From NCBI RefSeq assembly GCF_043633585.1, contig NZ_CP141832.1, positions 558,001 to 622,000 of the forward strand: a stretch of 64,000 bases of DNA. The letters run 5' to 3'. Within the stretch, counting starts at the first letter, position 1. Every line of letters starts with the position of its first letter. Made by a program: the position numbers and the translations under genes. This document shows, piece by piece, positions 48,827 to 57,869 of this stretch. The DNA is from Lacrimispora sinapis (GTDB taxonomy: Bacteria; Bacillota; Clostridia; Lachnospirales; Lachnospiraceae). The notes under the pieces are model-generated. The model was not told the DNA's origin, searched no databases, and saw only the letters and a program-made list of their open reading frames with translations.

Positions 48827-50023
48827 ATGGAGTACAAAATATCAAGGAAGCTGGATCTGCTTCCTCCTTCCGGAATCAGAAAGATCAATGAAAAGGCGTT
48901 ACAACTGGAACGGGAAGGAAAGAATATCATACATCTGGAAATAGGCAGGCCGGATTTTGACACGCCTGAATACATCAAAAAAGCCTGTATCAAAAGCATA
49001 GAAGAAGGAAATGTCTTTTACACCTCCAATTTCGGGACCCTGGAGCTTCGGAGGGCCATCGCTGAAAAGCTTGAGAAACAAAACCATATTAAATATGACC
49101 CCCAAGAGGAAATCCTGGTATCCGTAGGCTTATCAGAAGCGGTTTATGATGTGCTGTCCGTTCTTTTAGAGGAGGGAGATGAAATCCTGGTCCCGGACCC
49201 GGTATGGATGAATTATTTAAATCTTCCAAAGCTCCTGGGGGCAGTCCCGGTGACCTATCAGCTTTTGGAGGAAAACGATTACCAGCTGGATCTGGATGAA
49301 ATCGAAAAAAAGATCACAGACAAAACAAAGGCAATGGTCATTGTATCGCCCAATAACCCTACCGGAGGAGTGCTAAAAAAACAAACCCTGGAACAACTGG
49401 CAGGGCTTGCCGTCAAGCATGATATGATGATGATATCCGATGAGGTTTATGAGCGGATCATTTTTGACGGGGAGACCCATTTAAGCATTGCGTCCATGGA
49501 AGGCATGAAGGATAGGACGGTCACCTTAAACGGATTTTCCAAGGCGTACTCCATGACCGGCTGGAGGCTTGGCTATGTGGCAGCCCCGGCTCCCATCATA
49601 GCAGCCGTCAATAAGATGCACCAGCATCTGACCACCTGTGCGTCTTCCTTTGTCCAGGCAGCAGGTGTTGCCGCTTTACGGGAAGAAAAGGATGAGCTGC
49701 AGCTTATGGTGGCAGAATACAAAAGACGGCGGGATTACCTGGTCTCTGAACTGAATCAGATTCCGGGCTTTCGCTGCCGGATGCCCGGCGGTTCCTTTTA
49801 TGTATACGTGAATGTTAAGGCATTTTCCATGTCCAGTGCAGAACTTTGTGAGTACTTTTTAATGGAAGGCCACGTGGCGGCAGTACCGGGAAGCGTTTTT
49901 GGAGAAAATGGAGAAGGCTATTTAAGACTGTCCTTTGCCAACAGCTATGAGAACATAGCTGAGGCGGTAGAACGGCTGAAAAAATGTGTGGCAGAATTAA
50001 TAAAGGCAGGTAAGATCAAATGA
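48827..50023 (+). CDS. PLP-dependent aminotransferase, class I/II
   Basis: A 398-residue fold-type I aminotransferase. The substrate-side and PLP motifs are visible: SPNNPTGGVL, the DEVYERIIF aspartate, and the lysine in NGFSKAYSMTGWRLGY. The start, LLPPSGIRKINEKALQLE, matches AspC/AraT-like members. It would convert the amino acid released by the carbamoylase to a 2-keto acid. It overlaps the following dehydrogenase gene by 4 bases (ATGA). The class V ureidoglycine aminotransferase of purine degradation is a different family. Confidence 0.9.
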   Translation: MEYKISRKLDLLPPSGIRKINEKALQLEREGKNIIHLEIGRPDFDTPEYIKKACIKSIEEGNVFYTSNFGTLELRRAIAEKLEKQNHIKYDPQEEILVSVGLSEAVYDVLSVLLEEGDEILVPDPVWMNYLNLPKLLGAVPVTYQLLEENDYQLDLDEIEKKITDKTKAMVIVSPNNPTGGVLKKQTLEQLAGLAVKHDMMMISDEVYERIIFDGETHLSIASMEGMKDRTVTLNGFSKAYSMTGWRLGYVAAPAPIIAAVNKMHQHLTTCASSFVQAAGVAALREEKDELQLMVAEYKRRRDYLVSELNQIPGFRCRMPGGSFYVYVNVKAFSMSSAELCEYFLMEGHVAAVPGSVFGENGEGYLRLSFANSYENIAEAVERLKKCVAELIKAGKIK

Positions 50024-51036
50024 GCTATCAGGTACTATTGTTAAAAAAGCTTGCAGATACAGGCATCCGTCATTTAATGGACCATGGCTGTGACGTTATC
50101 ATCAGCAGCGGAAAAACAGAAGAAGATTTTATCCGGGATATGAAAAATTGCGACGGTCTGTTTGTGAGGAACGAAAAAATCACCGCACACATGATGGACA
50201 TGGCACCCAAATTAAAGGTCATTGCAAAGCATGGGATCGGCTATGACAACATTGATGTTGAAGCCGCAACCAGCCGGAATATCCAGGTGGTTTACGCCCC
50301 CATGGGAAATGTGAATTCCGTAGCCGAACACGCCATCATGCTGATTCTGGCCAGTGCCAAACGGTATGGGGTAGTGAACCAGGAAATGAAACGGGGAAAC
50401 TATGAAATCCGTTATACCCTTCCCGACGGGTATGAGGTAAAAAATAAAACGTTAGGACTGATCGGCTGCGGCAATATCGCAAAGGCTCTGGCAAGAAAGG
50501 CATACTTTGGCCTGGATATGAGAGTCATCGGCTATGATCCCTATCAGAAACCCGGATTCAATGAAGCCGGAATCGAGATTTTAGAAAGCCGGGAGGAGGT
50601 GCTGCGCCGTTCTGATTTCATCAGCATTCACCTGCCCTCCACCAATGCCACAAAGAACAGCTTTGGGATGGCAGAGTTCAAACAGATGAAACCAACCGCA
50701 TATTTGATCAACACATCAAGAGGCGATATTGTAATAGAAGAAGAACTGGTGACGGCCTTAAAACAGGGGATCATCAAAGGGGCAGGACTTGATGTATACG
50801 ATACAGAGCCGGTGCGTGTGGAGAATCCGCTCCTTTCCATGCCCAATGTCATTGCAACGCCTCATTCGGCAGGAATGACGGTGGAAGCCTCCGACGCCTT
50901 GAGCCTGACCGGAGCACAGGGGATTGTAGAAGCCTTATACGGGAAAAAGATCACGTGGCCCGTCAACCGGATATTGGTTGACAAGGATGAAGTTATTCAA
51001 TACAATGAGTATGAAATAAACAGACAGAGAAGGTGA
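50020..51036 (+). CDS. D-2-hydroxyacid dehydrogenase family protein (second copy)
   Basis: A 338-residue enzyme related to phosphoglycerate and hydroxypyruvate dehydrogenases. It has the motif GLIGCGNIAKALARKAY, catalytic Arg in NTSRGDIVIEEEL, Glu in DVYDTEPV and His in ATPHSAGM. It is clearly distinct from the copy at 45794, so the two may have different chain-length or stereospecific preferences. It is translationally coupled to the aminotransferase and to the regulator downstream (TGATG). Confidence 0.87.
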   Translation: MSYQVLLLKKLADTGIRHLMDHGCDVIISSGKTEEDFIRDMKNCDGLFVRNEKITAHMMDMAPKLKVIAKHGIGYDNIDVEAATSRNIQVVYAPMGNVNSVAEHAIMLILASAKRYGVVNQEMKRGNYEIRYTLPDGYEVKNKTLGLIGCGNIAKALARKAYFGLDMRVIGYDPYQKPGFNEAGIEILESREEVLRRSDFISIHLPSTNATKNSFGMAEFKQMKPTAYLINTSRGDIVIEEELVTALKQGIIKGAGLDVYDTEPVRVENPLLSMPNVIATPHSAGMTVEASDALSLTGAQGIVEALYGKKITWPVNRILVDKDEVIQYNEYEINRQRR

Positions 51037-51773
51037 TGATTGTGTCACATTTGCAAACCGTATCCAATGCGTTAGACATATTGACTGCACTTGGAAAAAG
51101 TGACGATTATTTATCCGTAGAAAAAATTGCAGAGTACTTAAAAGTTCCGGAAAGCACCACCTACCGCCTTTTGCAGACCCTTGAGGCCAAAGGCTTTGTA
51201 GAGCGCCATTCCAGGAATAACATCGGCCTGGGTTCCAGTCTTTTGAGTCTGTCCAGGAACATACACGACAAGCTGGACAAGGAGCTGGCTCTCATCGCAA
51301 ACCCATGGCTGGAAAAGATTACGGAAGAAAGCCGGGAAACGTCCATTTTATCCATAAGAACGGATATTTACAGCAAATGCATCAAAAGTGTGTCATCCCA
51401 ATATATCATCCGTTTCGTAGCAGAAAATGACCGGTTGCTGAAACTGAATGTAGGGGCCTCCAGCAAAGCCATACTGGCCTTTGAAAAGGAGCGTGTCATC
51501 AAATCTGTGTTGGATACGCTTTCCGGGAAAGAGGAGCAGGAGGCGCTGTTAAAGGAATTGGAGGAAATCAGGGAGAAAGGGTATGCAGTCTCCTCCAGCG
51601 AATATGACTTGGGCGCGGTGGGCTTTGGAGTCCCTGTGTTCAACTCCCTGGGGCAGATTTATGCAAGCCTGGCAATTGTAGGACCGGATACCAGACTGAA
51701 AATTGAAGACCGGGACCATTATGTAGAACTGCTGCAGACAGCAAGCCAGGATATAACAAGTAAATTAAGGTAA
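51036..51773 (+). CDS. IclR family transcriptional regulator
   Basis: A 245-residue regulator with an N-terminal winged helix (NALDILTALGKSDDYLSVEKIAEYLKVPESTTYRLLQTLEAKGFV) and the C-terminal effector domain (LLKLNVGASSKAILAF, GYAVSSSEYDLGAVGFGVPVFNSLGQIYASLAIVGP). IclR proteins often control the operon they belong to, with a pathway intermediate as effector. The start at 51036 overlaps the previous stop. A GTG at 51033 and one at 51042 are alternatives. It ends the operon before a hairpin. Confidence 0.9.
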   Translation: MIVSHLQTVSNALDILTALGKSDDYLSVEKIAEYLKVPESTTYRLLQTLEAKGFVERHSRNNIGLGSSLLSLSRNIHDKLDKELALIANPWLEKITEESRETSILSIRTDIYSKCIKSVSSQYIIRFVAENDRLLKLNVGASSKAILAFEKERVIKSVLDTLSGKEEQEALLKELEEIREKGYAVSSSEYDLGAVGFGVPVFNSLGQIYASLAIVGPDTRLKIEDRDHYVELLQTASQDITSKLR

Positions 51774-51778
51774 ATTCT

Positions 51779-51814
51779 ATAAATAACACCAGACCTGGTT
51801 CTGGTGTTATTTAT
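51779..51814 (+). terminator. Terminator of the hydantoin-type operon
   Basis: A perfect 15-base stem, 51779-51793 with 51800-51814 (arm ATAAATAACACCAGA), loop CCTGGT. The T run is partly inside the stem end, so it may work in both directions. Confidence 0.8.
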
Positions 51815-51933
51815 TTGGGAAAACGTTTTTCCTATGGGGATTCCCGGATTGTGACTTGCATTTCCCCCTCTAAAAATGATAATATAATAAGGTATGCACA
51901 GGCAAGGGCCGAAAGGAAAGAAAGGAATTGGTT

Positions 51934-52911
51934 ATGACAACAGACAGAATGAATCAGCTGGTGATCATGGTGAACTTATGCAGCAGCGTGGTGGAAGGGA
52001 TCGAACACCTTATGTCCAATTGGAAAAATGAACGGCTGAAGGAAGATGCTGTCTCAGGGCTTATGACTTTGGTGGGAAGTTTAAAAGAAATGCAGGCGGA
52101 CAAAGCCGTGATCCATGAGACAAGGTGGATGGCCAAAGTCATAAAGAACTGGCTGTTTGTCTATGACCGGGAATTTAAAGACAGGCTGTACCGGTGGTAT
52201 TTTTCCGCATTAAAGGAGATCCGCAACCTAATGACAGAGGAACTGGAAACATGTCCTGTCTGCGGCGGAAAAGGAAAACCGCATTACGGTGCCGCAGTCT
52301 ATATGGAAGGAGGAACGAAAGAAGAAAGCGTGCTGAAGCCGGTCCGTGTCTATATGAAATGCAGGGAGTGCAGAAATTACTATCTGGCAAAGGAAGAAGG
52401 CGGATTTTTTAAAGGTAAAAAGGGTCACCGCCGCACAAAGGCAGGATGCCAAAGGCTATTGGCCGAACTCGGAACTTTTTGTACAGAAGGAGCCATGCTG
52501 TTTATCGGCGGGGAAAGAAGTCAATTATATATAGAAGCAGAAAAGGCAGGATACGTCTTAAAAGCAATCGCTCTGGAAGAAGCCTTTCACAGGAAGGACA
52601 TGGAAACGTATTCCGTCGTGGTCCTTGAAGAACTTCCTAAAACCAGAGATATCAAAGCGGTGCTGATGGGTGCGGCAGAATATCTGGCAGAGGGGGGAAT
52701 CCTGTGGTTTGACGGTCTGGATCTGGAACGGTTTCTTGGCAGTTTGGAGAAAAAGGGGACTTCCATCTGGAAACGGGAGGCACAAGAGGTCTGTTTTACA
52801 AAGGACGGTGTGAACATGCTGGTACAGGCGTGCGGGCTTTGTGTGCAATCCTACCGCCGCGTGGGAACAGCCAACGGACGTATTGAAGTCATTGCTAAAA
52901 AATTAGTCTGA
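51934..52911 (+). CDS. Uncharacterized protein with zinc ribbon and methyltransferase-like fold
   Basis: A 325-residue protein I do not recognise. A helical N-terminus (about 1-95) is followed by a zinc-ribbon-like pair, CPVCGGKG and CREC, about 40 residues apart. A C-terminal alpha/beta part (AMLFIGGERSQLYIEAEKAGYVLKAIAL, SVVVLEELPK, GGILWFDGLDLERF) resembles a class I methyltransferase, but the glycine-rich SAM loop is not classical. AAAGGA lies before the ATG at 51934. It is 15 bases before the iron-sulfur protein, so the two are probably cotranscribed. Confidence 0.55.
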   Translation: MTTDRMNQLVIMVNLCSSVVEGIEHLMSNWKNERLKEDAVSGLMTLVGSLKEMQADKAVIHETRWMAKVIKNWLFVYDREFKDRLYRWYFSALKEIRNLMTEELETCPVCGGKGKPHYGAAVYMEGGTKEESVLKPVRVYMKCRECRNYYLAKEEGGFFKGKKGHRRTKAGCQRLLAELGTFCTEGAMLFIGGERSQLYIEAEKAGYVLKAIALEEAFHRKDMETYSVVVLEELPKTRDIKAVLMGAAEYLAEGGILWFDGLDLERFLGSLEKKGTSIWKREAQEVCFTKDGVNMLVQACGLCVQSYRRVGTANGRIEVIAKKLV

Positions 52912-52926
52912 AAGAAGGAATGTAAC

Positions 52927-54270
52927 ATGGGGCATCTGACAACCCGTGATGCTTACTTGAATTTAAGTGACCGCATCAACTGGTTTACACAAGGGGCGCC
53001 TGCGTCAGAGACGCTTTATAAAATACTTCAGGTTTTGTATTCGGAAAAAGAAGCCAAATGGGTGGCACTTCTTCCGGTACGTCCATTTACGGCAAAAAAA
53101 GCCGCTAAGATCTGGGGAACTACGGAATACCGCGCAGAAAGGCTGCTGGAGCATTTATGCGAAAAAGCCCTTTTGGTGGATTCCTGGCACAATGGAGTGC
53201 GTAAATTCGTTATGCCGCCGCCAATGGCAGGATTTATTGAATTTGCGCTCATGAGGACCAGAGGAGACATTGACCAGAAATACTTAAGTGAGCTTTACTA
53301 TCAGTACATGAATGTGGAAGAGGACTTTATCAAGGACCTATTCTTTGTTACAGACACAAAACTGGGGCGGGTCTATGTCCAGGAACCGGTGCTGACCAAT
53401 GATAAGACCAATCATATTCTGGATTATGAAAGGGCCACACATATCGTAGAAGAGGCAGAGTATATCGGACTTGGTTTATGCTACTGCCGTCATAAGATGT
53501 CTCATGCGGGACATCCTTGTGAGATTGATGCCCCCTGGGATGTATGTCTCACATTTGACAATGTTGCCCGTTCTCTTTCAGAGCACGGAGAATATGCAAG
53601 GCTCATATCAAAGGAAGAGGCCCTCGATGCCCTGGAACGTTCTTATGCCAGCAATCTGGTTCAGATTGGAGAGAATGTGCGGGAGCACCCGGCTTTCATC
53701 TGCAACTGCTGCGGATGCTGCTGCGAGGCATTGCAGGCGGCCAGGAAGTTCAGCCCCATGCAGCCCGTTGCAACCACCAATTATCTCCCTCATATCTCTG
53801 AAGAGACCTGTGTGGGATGCGGAAAATGTGCCAAGGTCTGTCCGGTTCTGGCCATTTCCATGAAAGAAGAGGCAGACGGGAAGAAAAAGGCAGTTGTGGA
53901 TGAAGAAATCTGTCTGGGGTGCGGAGTCTGTGCCAGAAACTGCGGCGTAAAAGCCATCGAGTTAAAGCGCAGACCAAAGCAGATCATCACACCGGTCAAC
54001 AGCACCCACCGGTTCGTGCTTCAGGCCATTGAAAAAGGGACTTTGCAGAATTTGGTTTTTGACAATCAGGCCTTTGCAAACCACCGGGCAATGGCAGCTT
54101 TGTTTTCCGCCATTTTAAAGCTTCCTCCTGTAAAGCAGGCACTGGCAAGCAAGCAGTTAAAGTCCATTTATTTAGACCGGCTTTTGTCCCATTATCAGAA
54201 AAAGCCGTCTGCCAAAGAAACGGCAAAACCCATGGCGGGGGAAGCCACAGAAGGAAAAGGGAAGCGGTAA
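52927..54270 (+). CDS. 4Fe-4S dicluster ferredoxin-domain protein
   Basis: A 447-residue protein. The middle part has cysteine-rich patterns YCRHKMSHAGHPC and FICNCCGCCCEAL that may bind a further cluster. Two ferredoxin-type 4Fe-4S sets follow, at CVGCGKCAKVCP and CLGCGVCARNCGVKAIEL. The N-terminal 100 residues look like a winged-helix region (TTEYRAERLLEHLCEKALL). Family members occur in many anaerobes with unknown redox roles. It is one base from the GreA-type gene. Confidence 0.8.
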   Translation: MGHLTTRDAYLNLSDRINWFTQGAPASETLYKILQVLYSEKEAKWVALLPVRPFTAKKAAKIWGTTEYRAERLLEHLCEKALLVDSWHNGVRKFVMPPPMAGFIEFALMRTRGDIDQKYLSELYYQYMNVEEDFIKDLFFVTDTKLGRVYVQEPVLTNDKTNHILDYERATHIVEEAEYIGLGLCYCRHKMSHAGHPCEIDAPWDVCLTFDNVARSLSEHGEYARLISKEEALDALERSYASNLVQIGENVREHPAFICNCCGCCCEALQAARKFSPMQPVATTNYLPHISEETCVGCGKCAKVCPVLAISMKEEADGKKKAVVDEEICLGCGVCARNCGVKAIELKRRPKQIITPVNSTHRFVLQAIEKGTLQNLVFDNQAFANHRAMAALFSAILKLPPVKQALASKQLKSIYLDRLLSHYQKKPSAKETAKPMAGEATEGKGKR

Positions 54271-54271
54271 C

Positions 54272-54775
54272 GTGTTTGATAAACTAACGGAAAATGATAT
54301 TAAAAAGATGAAGGAAGAGATCGACTACCGAAAGCTGGTAGTTCGCAAGAAAGCCCTGGAAGCCGTCAAAGAGGCCAGGGCCCATGGAGATCTCAGTGAA
54401 AATTTTGAATACCATGCGGCAAAAAAGGACAAGAACCAGAATGAAAGCAGGATCCGCTATCTGGAGCGGATGATCAAGACGGCTCGTGTCATCTCCGATG
54501 AATCCAGGGAAGACGAGGTGGGCCTTTATAATACGGTAGACCTCTACTTTGAGGATGACGATGAGGTGGAGACGTTTAAACTGGTCACTACGGTCCGTGG
54601 AAATTCCATGAAAGGCCTTATAAGTGCAGAGTCTCCGCTGGGAAGTGCCATTATGGGACATAAAGAAGGAGACCGGGTATATGTAAAGGTCGATGAAAAA
54701 ACCGGATATTATGTGGTGATAAAGCATCTGGAAAATACAAAAGACGATGGCAGTGACAAGTTAAGAAGCTATTGA
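54272..54775 (+). CDS. GreA/GreB-type transcription elongation factor
   Basis: A 167-residue protein with an N-terminal coiled coil whose tip carries the conserved acidic loop (ARAHGDLSENFEYHAAKKDKNQNESRIRYLE) and a C-terminal FKBP-like domain (ISAESPLGSAIMGHKEGD). These are the elements with which GreA rescues backtracked RNA polymerase. It starts at a GTG right after the iron-sulfur gene. The main chromosomal greA may lie elsewhere, so the symbol is left open. Confidence 0.88.
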   Translation: MFDKLTENDIKKMKEEIDYRKLVVRKKALEAVKEARAHGDLSENFEYHAAKKDKNQNESRIRYLERMIKTARVISDESREDEVGLYNTVDLYFEDDDEVETFKLVTTVRGNSMKGLISAESPLGSAIMGHKEGDRVYVKVDEKTGYYVVIKHLENTKDDGSDKLRSY

Positions 54776-54794
54776 CCGCCAAAAGGAACCTATC

Positions 54795-56144
54795 ATGGTA
54801 AAAAATATGACAGAGGGAAACATACCGTCCCGGCTGATCGGATTTTCCATTCCACTGGTTTTGGGCAATTTGTTTCAGCTTACCTACAATGCGGTGGATT
54901 CCATTGTAGTGGGACGGTTTGCAGGAGAGAATGCGCTGGCAGCGGTTGGGACAGGCAATCCTGTCATGAATATTGTTATACTGGGGATTACGGGGATCTG
55001 CATCGGAGCCTCTGTTCTCATGAGTGAATTTTACGGCGCCGGAAAGCAGGAGCGGTTAAAGCAGGAGGTTTCCACTGTTTTGCTGTCCGGGTTTTATTTT
55101 TCTCTGGCCGTCGCTTTGCTGGGGACGGGATTCTCCGGGCCTGTCTTGCGGCTTTTGCAGGTGCCGGAGGAGATTTTTAAAGATGCGGTCCTGTATTTGA
55201 GGGTCATATTTTTGGGCATGCCCTTTACCTTTTTTTACAATGCCGTGGCTTCGGCCCTCCGAAGTGTGGGGGATTCTAAAACTCCCGTCCGTTTTCTGGC
55301 CTTTGCGTCTGTGCTCAACGGCACTCTGGATCTGCTTTTTGTGGGAGCCCTTGGAATGGGCGTTTTCGGGGCCGCACTTTCGACGGTAATTGCGGAGGCG
55401 GCTTCTGCGGCTTTGTGCATCTGGCACGTTTACCGAAAGGTCCCTCTTTTGCAGCTTGAGAAAAAGGATCTCCGCATAGACAAGGGGCTTTTAAGGCTTA
55501 CGCTGCAGCAGGGCTCTATTACGGCATTGCAGCAGTCCTGCCAGCCCATTGGAAAGCTTTTGATCCAGGGCATGATTAATCCTTTGGGAGTGAGTACCAT
55601 TGCTGCTTTTAATGCGGTAAACCGGGTGGATGATTTTGCATTTACGCCCGAACAGAGCATTGCAAGCGGAATGATGACCTTTATCGCGCAGAACCGGGGA
55701 GCCGGAAAGCGGGAGAGAGTGAAGAAGGGCTTCCGTTATGGAATGCTTATTGAATTTTGCTACTGGGTGATTATCTGCGCAGTCATCCTGCTTATCAAAA
55801 TTCCGGTCATGAAGCTGTTTGTGTCCGGAGGTGATGCGGGACTGGTGCCGATAGGTGCCAAATATTTGAGCCTGATGGCATTTTTTTATCTGCTGCCAGC
55901 GGTTACCAATGGGCTGCAGGGATTTTTCAGAGGGATGGGGGACATGTCCATCACTCTCATTTCCACCTTGATCCAGATTTCCGTCCGGGTATTGTTTGTA
56001 TCTTTGCTGGTTCCCGTCATGGGGCTGACCGGAGTTGCCTTTGCCTGTTTTATGGGCTGGATCTGTATGCTGCTTGCGGAGATTCCTTATTATTTCTGGT
56101 ATAAGAAAAGGAATCCATTTCTACAGGAGAAAACCAATGATTAA
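54795..56144 (+). CDS. MATE family efflux transporter
   Basis: A 449-residue membrane protein with twelve hydrophobic segments and the MATE pattern (PLVLGNLFQLTYNAVDSIVVGRFAGENALAAVG, and the second-half ITALQQSCQPIGKLLIQGMIN). Such proteins export cationic drugs or metabolites with a Na+ or H+ gradient. The substrate is unknown. It overlaps the HAD gene by 8 bases. Confidence 0.9.
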   Translation: MVKNMTEGNIPSRLIGFSIPLVLGNLFQLTYNAVDSIVVGRFAGENALAAVGTGNPVMNIVILGITGICIGASVLMSEFYGAGKQERLKQEVSTVLLSGFYFSLAVALLGTGFSGPVLRLLQVPEEIFKDAVLYLRVIFLGMPFTFFYNAVASALRSVGDSKTPVRFLAFASVLNGTLDLLFVGALGMGVFGAALSTVIAEAASAALCIWHVYRKVPLLQLEKKDLRIDKGLLRLTLQQGSITALQQSCQPIGKLLIQGMINPLGVSTIAAFNAVNRVDDFAFTPEQSIASGMMTFIAQNRGAGKRERVKKGFRYGMLIEFCYWVIICAVILLIKIPVMKLFVSGGDAGLVPIGAKYLSLMAFFYLLPAVTNGLQGFFRGMGDMSITLISTLIQISVRVLFVSLLVPVMGLTGVAFACFMGWICMLLAEIPYYFWYKKRNPFLQEKTND

Positions 56145-56763
56145 AAATATAGTATTTGATATGGGAAGAGTACTCGTAGACTATGAGGGAGATAAAGTCT
56201 GCCGTATGTTTATTGAAGATGAGGCGGAGCGCAGGGCAGTCACAGCGAGTGTATTTGAATCCCAGGAGTGGCTTTTCCTGGACATGGGACTAATGACGGA
56301 GGAAGAGGCGTTAAAGAGAATGCAGGCCCGTCTGGAAACAGACCATGCAAAGGAAATGGCGGCTCTTTGCTTTAACCATTGGCATGAATATAACATGCAG
56401 CCCAGAAAAGATATGGGAGACCTGGTAAAAGAACTTAAAAATCAGGGCTATGGGATCTATTTATGCTCCAATGCTTCTGTGCGTATTCTTTCCTGCTATC
56501 AGATCATTCCAGGAATTGACCAATTTGACGGAATCTTATTTTCCGCAGAGGTAAAATGCATCAAGCCCCAGAAGGAGATGTATCTTCATCTCTTTGAACG
56601 GTTTCATTTAAAGCCGGAGGAATGCTTTTTCATTGACGATCTGCCCATGAATATTGAAGGCGGAAGGGCATGCGGCATGGACGGCTACTGCTTTGCAGAC
56701 GGAGATGTGGACCGGTTAAGAGAATTTTTGTCTCATTTAAATGAGGGACAGTCACTTACATAA
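56137..56763 (+). CDS. HAD-superfamily hydrolase, subfamily IA
   Basis: A 208-residue HAD protein. Motif I is VFDMGRVLVDY, with the nucleophile aspartate but without the usual second aspartate: DMGRVL in place of DxDGTL, a pattern seen in YihX-like phosphatases. Motif II is LCSNAS, and motif IV ends in FIDDLPMNIEGG. It probably dephosphorylates a small sugar phosphate. The ATG at 56137, inside the end of the MATE gene, follows CAGGAG. Confidence 0.85.
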   Translation: MIKNIVFDMGRVLVDYEGDKVCRMFIEDEAERRAVTASVFESQEWLFLDMGLMTEEEALKRMQARLETDHAKEMAALCFNHWHEYNMQPRKDMGDLVKELKNQGYGIYLCSNASVRILSCYQIIPGIDQFDGILFSAEVKCIKPQKEMYLHLFERFHLKPEECFFIDDLPMNIEGGRACGMDGYCFADGDVDRLREFLSHLNEGQSLT

Positions 56764-56822
56764 TTGTTTGCTGGCACATGAAAGATCAGCTGACAGCACA
56801 CCAGACAGGAGAAATGCTTCGT

Positions 56823-57707
56823 ATGTACCGGATACAGATAAACGATATGGACTTAGAACAGATAGCCCGGTCCGGCCAGTGCTTCCGCATTGGGAAAAGG
56901 GAGGAACATAAGGATATCTTTTCCATTGCGGCGGGGGAACACTATGTGGAGGCAGTGAAGGAAGGAGACCACTTTCTTTTTTCCTGCAGCGAAACGGATT
57001 TTCACCGCATCTGGGCCGGATACTTTGACTTACAGACCGATTACGGTGGCTATAAAAGCCATGTGGCTTCGGACGATTCCTACTTACGGGAAGCCGTGAA
57101 ATGGGGCTGGGGAGTCCGGATATTACAGCAGGATTTATGGGAAATGATCATTACTTTTTTGATTTCCCAGAACAACAGCATCACCCGGATCAGAGGCAGC
57201 GTGGAAAAGCTCTGCTCTCTGTTGGGGGAGAAGAAGTCTGGCATTGGCTTTGCCTTTTTGCCGGATAAAAGCCTGATTGAGACGAAACGGACCTACCAGA
57301 CATTTCCCAAGCCGGAGGCCATTGCAAAGGCCGGCCTTTCCGGACTTTCTTCCATGGGGCTGGGATACCGGGATAAATATATCCTGTCTATGGGAGAGTT
57401 TTGCAGCGGGCAGGAAGGAAAGGCATGGCTTGAAACACTGAAAGAGGCAGAATATAAGGACGCCCATGAAATGCTCAAGCATCAATACGGCATTGGGAAA
57501 AAGGTGGCGGACTGCATCTGTCTGTTCGGACTGCATCATGTGGGAGCCTTTCCCGTGGATACTCATGTGAAGCAGATCCTGGAGTCTCATTATCCCCAGG
57601 GCTTTCCGTTAGAGCGGTATCAGGGGTATGCGGGGATTCTGCAGCAGTATATGTTTTATTACAAGGTAAACGATGTACATTCCAGAAAATCTATTCCTTC
57701 CTTATAG
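56823..57707 (+). CDS. 8-oxoguanine DNA glycosylase, OGG1/AlkA-like
   Basis: A 294-residue DNA repair glycosylase. The N-terminal domain carries RSGQCFRI, typical of OGG1-type enzymes. The helix-hairpin-helix is YGIGKKVADCICLFGLHHVGAFPVDTHVKQI, with the catalytic lysine in GKK and the catalytic aspartate in PVDTHV. The ATG at 56823 is preferred because AGGAG lies 11 bases upstream. The open frame begins at 56778 without a ribosome site. A stem, GCGAAGGGG with CCCCTTTGC, follows the stop codon. Confidence 0.87.
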   Translation: MYRIQINDMDLEQIARSGQCFRIGKREEHKDIFSIAAGEHYVEAVKEGDHFLFSCSETDFHRIWAGYFDLQTDYGGYKSHVASDDSYLREAVKWGWGVRILQQDLWEMIITFLISQNNSITRIRGSVEKLCSLLGEKKSGIGFAFLPDKSLIETKRTYQTFPKPEAIAKAGLSGLSSMGLGYRDKYILSMGEFCSGQEGKAWLETLKEAEYKDAHEMLKHQYGIGKKVADCICLFGLHHVGAFPVDTHVKQILESHYPQGFPLERYQGYAGILQQYMFYYKVNDVHSRKSIPSL

Positions 57708-57770
57708 GCGAAGGGGTCATTCCCCTTTGCTGTCTGTTCTTGCAGATCTTGTCGAAACATTTCATACTTT

Positions 57771-57801
57771 TATCACACAATCAACAAAAATATATCACAC
57801 A
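57771..57801 (+). promoter_or_regulatory. Direct repeat ahead of the ABC exporter operon
   Basis: TATCACACA occurs at 57771-57779 and again at 57793-57801, 22 bases apart, about two helix turns. A third CACA lies at 57807. No clear -35/-10 pair is seen. The spacing suggests a binding site for a dimeric regulator. Confidence 0.35.
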
Positions 57802-57869
57802 TTTTTCACAATTCCCTTCTAATCTAGATGAGAGCGCAAATATGCGAAAAAGAACAGGAGGAGAGAGCG

